Source of the DNA: Chelonobacter sp050613185
GTDB taxonomy: Bacteria > Pseudomonadota > Gammaproteobacteria > Enterobacterales > Pasteurellaceae
DNA: 64,000 nucleotides
Assembly (NCBI RefSeq): GCF_050613185.1
Contig: NZ_CP192511.1
Span: 2,604,001-2,668,000 of the forward strand
Direction: 5' to 3'
A program made the position numbers and the translations under genes. Below the pieces are notes generated by a model. The model saw nothing but the letters and a program-made list of their open reading frames with translations, had not been told where the DNA came from and ran no database searches. How positions within the stretch are numbered: the stretch's first letter is position 1; the number at the start of each line of letters is the position of its first letter. Of the stretch, positions 62,737 to 64,000 are shown in pieces.

Positions 62737-63642
62737 TTACGACTTCTTGGCTAAAAATTTACTTTTCATCTGCGGTGCAATCAACACCAACACCACTAAA
62801 ATCGCAGTCACCAAATTCAGATCCTGCGCACCGAAACCGATTTCACGCAAGGTATCGCTGCTGAGCGCCACCGCGATAAAGAAACGGTATAAAATCGAAC
62901 CGACCACCACGGCAAGCGTGATCACCAGAATACGTTTCGATGGAATCAAGGTCTCGCCGATAATCACCGCCGCCAAGCCGATCACAATCGTGCCCACGCC
63001 GATCGACATATCCGCCCCGCCTTGGGTTTGCACATACAGCGAACCGCCGAGCGCAATCAAGGCGTTGGAAATCGCCATGCCTAAGAAAATCATTTTCCCG
63101 GTCGGAATGCCTTGCGCTTTTGCCATGCGTAAATTCGCCCCGGTCGCGCGCACCGCCAAACCGATCTCGGTGTTGAAAAACCAATCCAGTGCCAATTTCG
63201 CCACAATCACAAAACCAAGCACAAACAACGGCTGAATATACAGTTGGTTACTGGCATCTTCATTGATAAACGGCGCATAAATCGTCGGCTCGTTCAAGAG
63301 GGATAAATTCGGCGAGCCCATCACGCGTAAATTCACCGAATAGAGCGCGATCATCACCAAAATACTGGCGAGCAGTTGTAAGATTTTGAGCGAAACGTGT
63401 AACCATGCGGTCACCAAACCGGCAGCCGCGCCGGCAAGGGCGGCGGCAAAAGTGGCAATCCAAGGGTCGACGCCATTGACGATACACACCGCACACACCG
63501 CGCCCCCCAAGGGAAAACTGCCGTCGGCAGTCAAATCCGGAAAGTCTAAAATACGAAAGGAAATCAGTACGCCCAACGCAACTAAGGCATAGATCAACCC
63601 GATCTCTAAAGCACCTAAAAATAATACCGAAGTCATAATCAT
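62737..63642 (-). CDS. ABC transporter permease (COG4120 type)
   Basis: A 301-residue inner-membrane permease of the branched-chain-amino-acid type fold. About eight to nine hydrophobic spans are seen, with the hallmark FRILDFPDLTADGSFPLGGAV near residues 30-50, RATGANLRMAKAQGIPTGK in the coupling loop and GGADMSIGVGTIVIGLAAVIIGE. A TTG one codon upstream could also start translation; the ATG at 63642 is preferred. It lies between the binding-protein and ATPase genes of one operon. Confidence 0.88.
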   Translation of the reverse strand: MIMTSVLFLGALEIGLIYALVALGVLISFRILDFPDLTADGSFPLGGAVCAVCIVNGVDPWIATFAAALAGAAAGLVTAWLHVSLKILQLLASILVMIALYSVNLRVMGSPNLSLLNEPTIYAPFINEDASNQLYIQPLFVLGFVIVAKLALDWFFNTEIGLAVRATGANLRMAKAQGIPTGKMIFLGMAISNALIALGGSLYVQTQGGADMSIGVGTIVIGLAAVIIGETLIPSKRILVITLAVVVGSILYRFFIAVALSSDTLREIGFGAQDLNLVTAILVVLVLIAPQMKSKFLAKKS

Positions 63643-63798
63643 CAATCTTTAATCAGAAAACCGCACTTTGCCTCAGGTTGAAGAAAAGTGCGGTATAAAT
63701 ATAATCAACATTAAATGTCTTGTTATACTATCACAGTGATACAGGTTAGCCTTGTATCATTTTTATCAACCGCGATAGTTCGCTTAAAAAGCAATCAA

Positions 63799-64000
63799 CT
63801 ATTCGCTAATCACCTCTTTCGCCGAGTCAATCAAGGATTGCGGCACCGTTACCCCAAAGGCTTTGGCGGATTTCAAATTCAGGTGTAAATCCAATTTATC
63901 CATGGTTTTCACCGGGATATCACCTGCCTTTTCACCGTCAAGAATTCTTGACATCATTTTGCCGGTTTCTTCGCCCAAGATATAATAGTTGTTGGATAAT
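63799..64000 (-). CDS. ABC transporter substrate-binding protein, 3' end only
   Basis: Only the last 67 residues are inside the window; the gene continues past the right edge. Read on the minus strand they include ILGEETGKMMSRILDGEKAG, then IPVKTMDKLDLHLN, and SAKAFGVTVPQSLIDSAKEV at the end, typical of the C-terminus of COG2984 (ABC_sub_bind) lipoproteins. It is the first gene of the binding protein-permease-ATPase operon; 156 bases with an uptake-signal pair separate it from the permease. Substrate unknown. Confidence 0.85.
   Translation of the reverse strand, partial: LSNNYYILGEETGKMMSRILDGEKAGDIPVKTMDKLDLHLNLKSAKAFGVTVPQSLIDSAKEVISE

Overview
The window is a chromosomal segment of a Pasteurellaceae bacterium. 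The strongest evidence is the very frequent 9-mer AAGTGCGGT and its complement, the DNA-uptake signal of the Haemophilus influenzae-type branch, found inside genes and as inverted pairs between them. Gene neighbourhoods agree: hldE divergent from htrB/lpxL, xthA followed by an HI0040-like gene, tandem P5-like ompA genes, rplM-rpsI. A full lacZ, metE and two ompA copies fit a lactose-positive Aggregatibacter or close relative better than H. influenzae itself. The genus call is inference from memory of families, not a database search.

1-4100 holds the translation genes thrS, infC and rpmI (cut by the window edge), with a small XRE regulator and a tiny membrane protein between thrS and infC. 4100-12410 is metabolic: a fructosamine-kinase-like gene, metR divergent from metE, lysC, a luciferase-like oxidoreductase and a cysteine-desulfidase-like gene. 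12430-20600 carries valS, holC, a well-expressed-looking unknown 76-residue gene, tRNA-Leu(CAA), lptG, lptF and pepA. 20600-24540 holds a nested palindromic element, lacZ and zapG. 24650-28260 is an AT-rich cassette (AraC regulator, alpha/beta hydrolase, sugar porter) lying between zapG and rplM.

29300-32900 is the most unusual stretch. Directly after rpsI come about 430 bases with a run of perfect stem-loops and no gene, then a group II intron whose maturase gene is split by a one-base frameshift. The intron's 3' end and domain V are clear; its 5' end is not resolved. 33030-41950 carries yfeX, selD, an oppABCDF peptide-uptake operon and an orphan gntR-type regulator. 42027-47058 has metF with an excellent MetJ operator, an AI-2E family permease and two tandem ompA genes that share near-identical 3' halves.

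47059-64000 is mostly conserved housekeeping: ydiJ-menI-hemH; hldE and lpxL (lipopolysaccharide and lipid A); the murein group ldtD-mepK-ycbL; xthA with its HI0040-like partner; a DUF1287 protein; pykA; sixA; and an ABC uptake operon whose binding-protein gene is cut by the right edge.

Themes that link genes: methionine synthesis (metE, metR, metF with Met boxes), envelope biogenesis (lptFG, lpxL, hldE, ldtD, mepK, ompA) and translation (thrS, valS, infC, L35, L13, S9). No CRISPR array, prophage or restriction system is visible.
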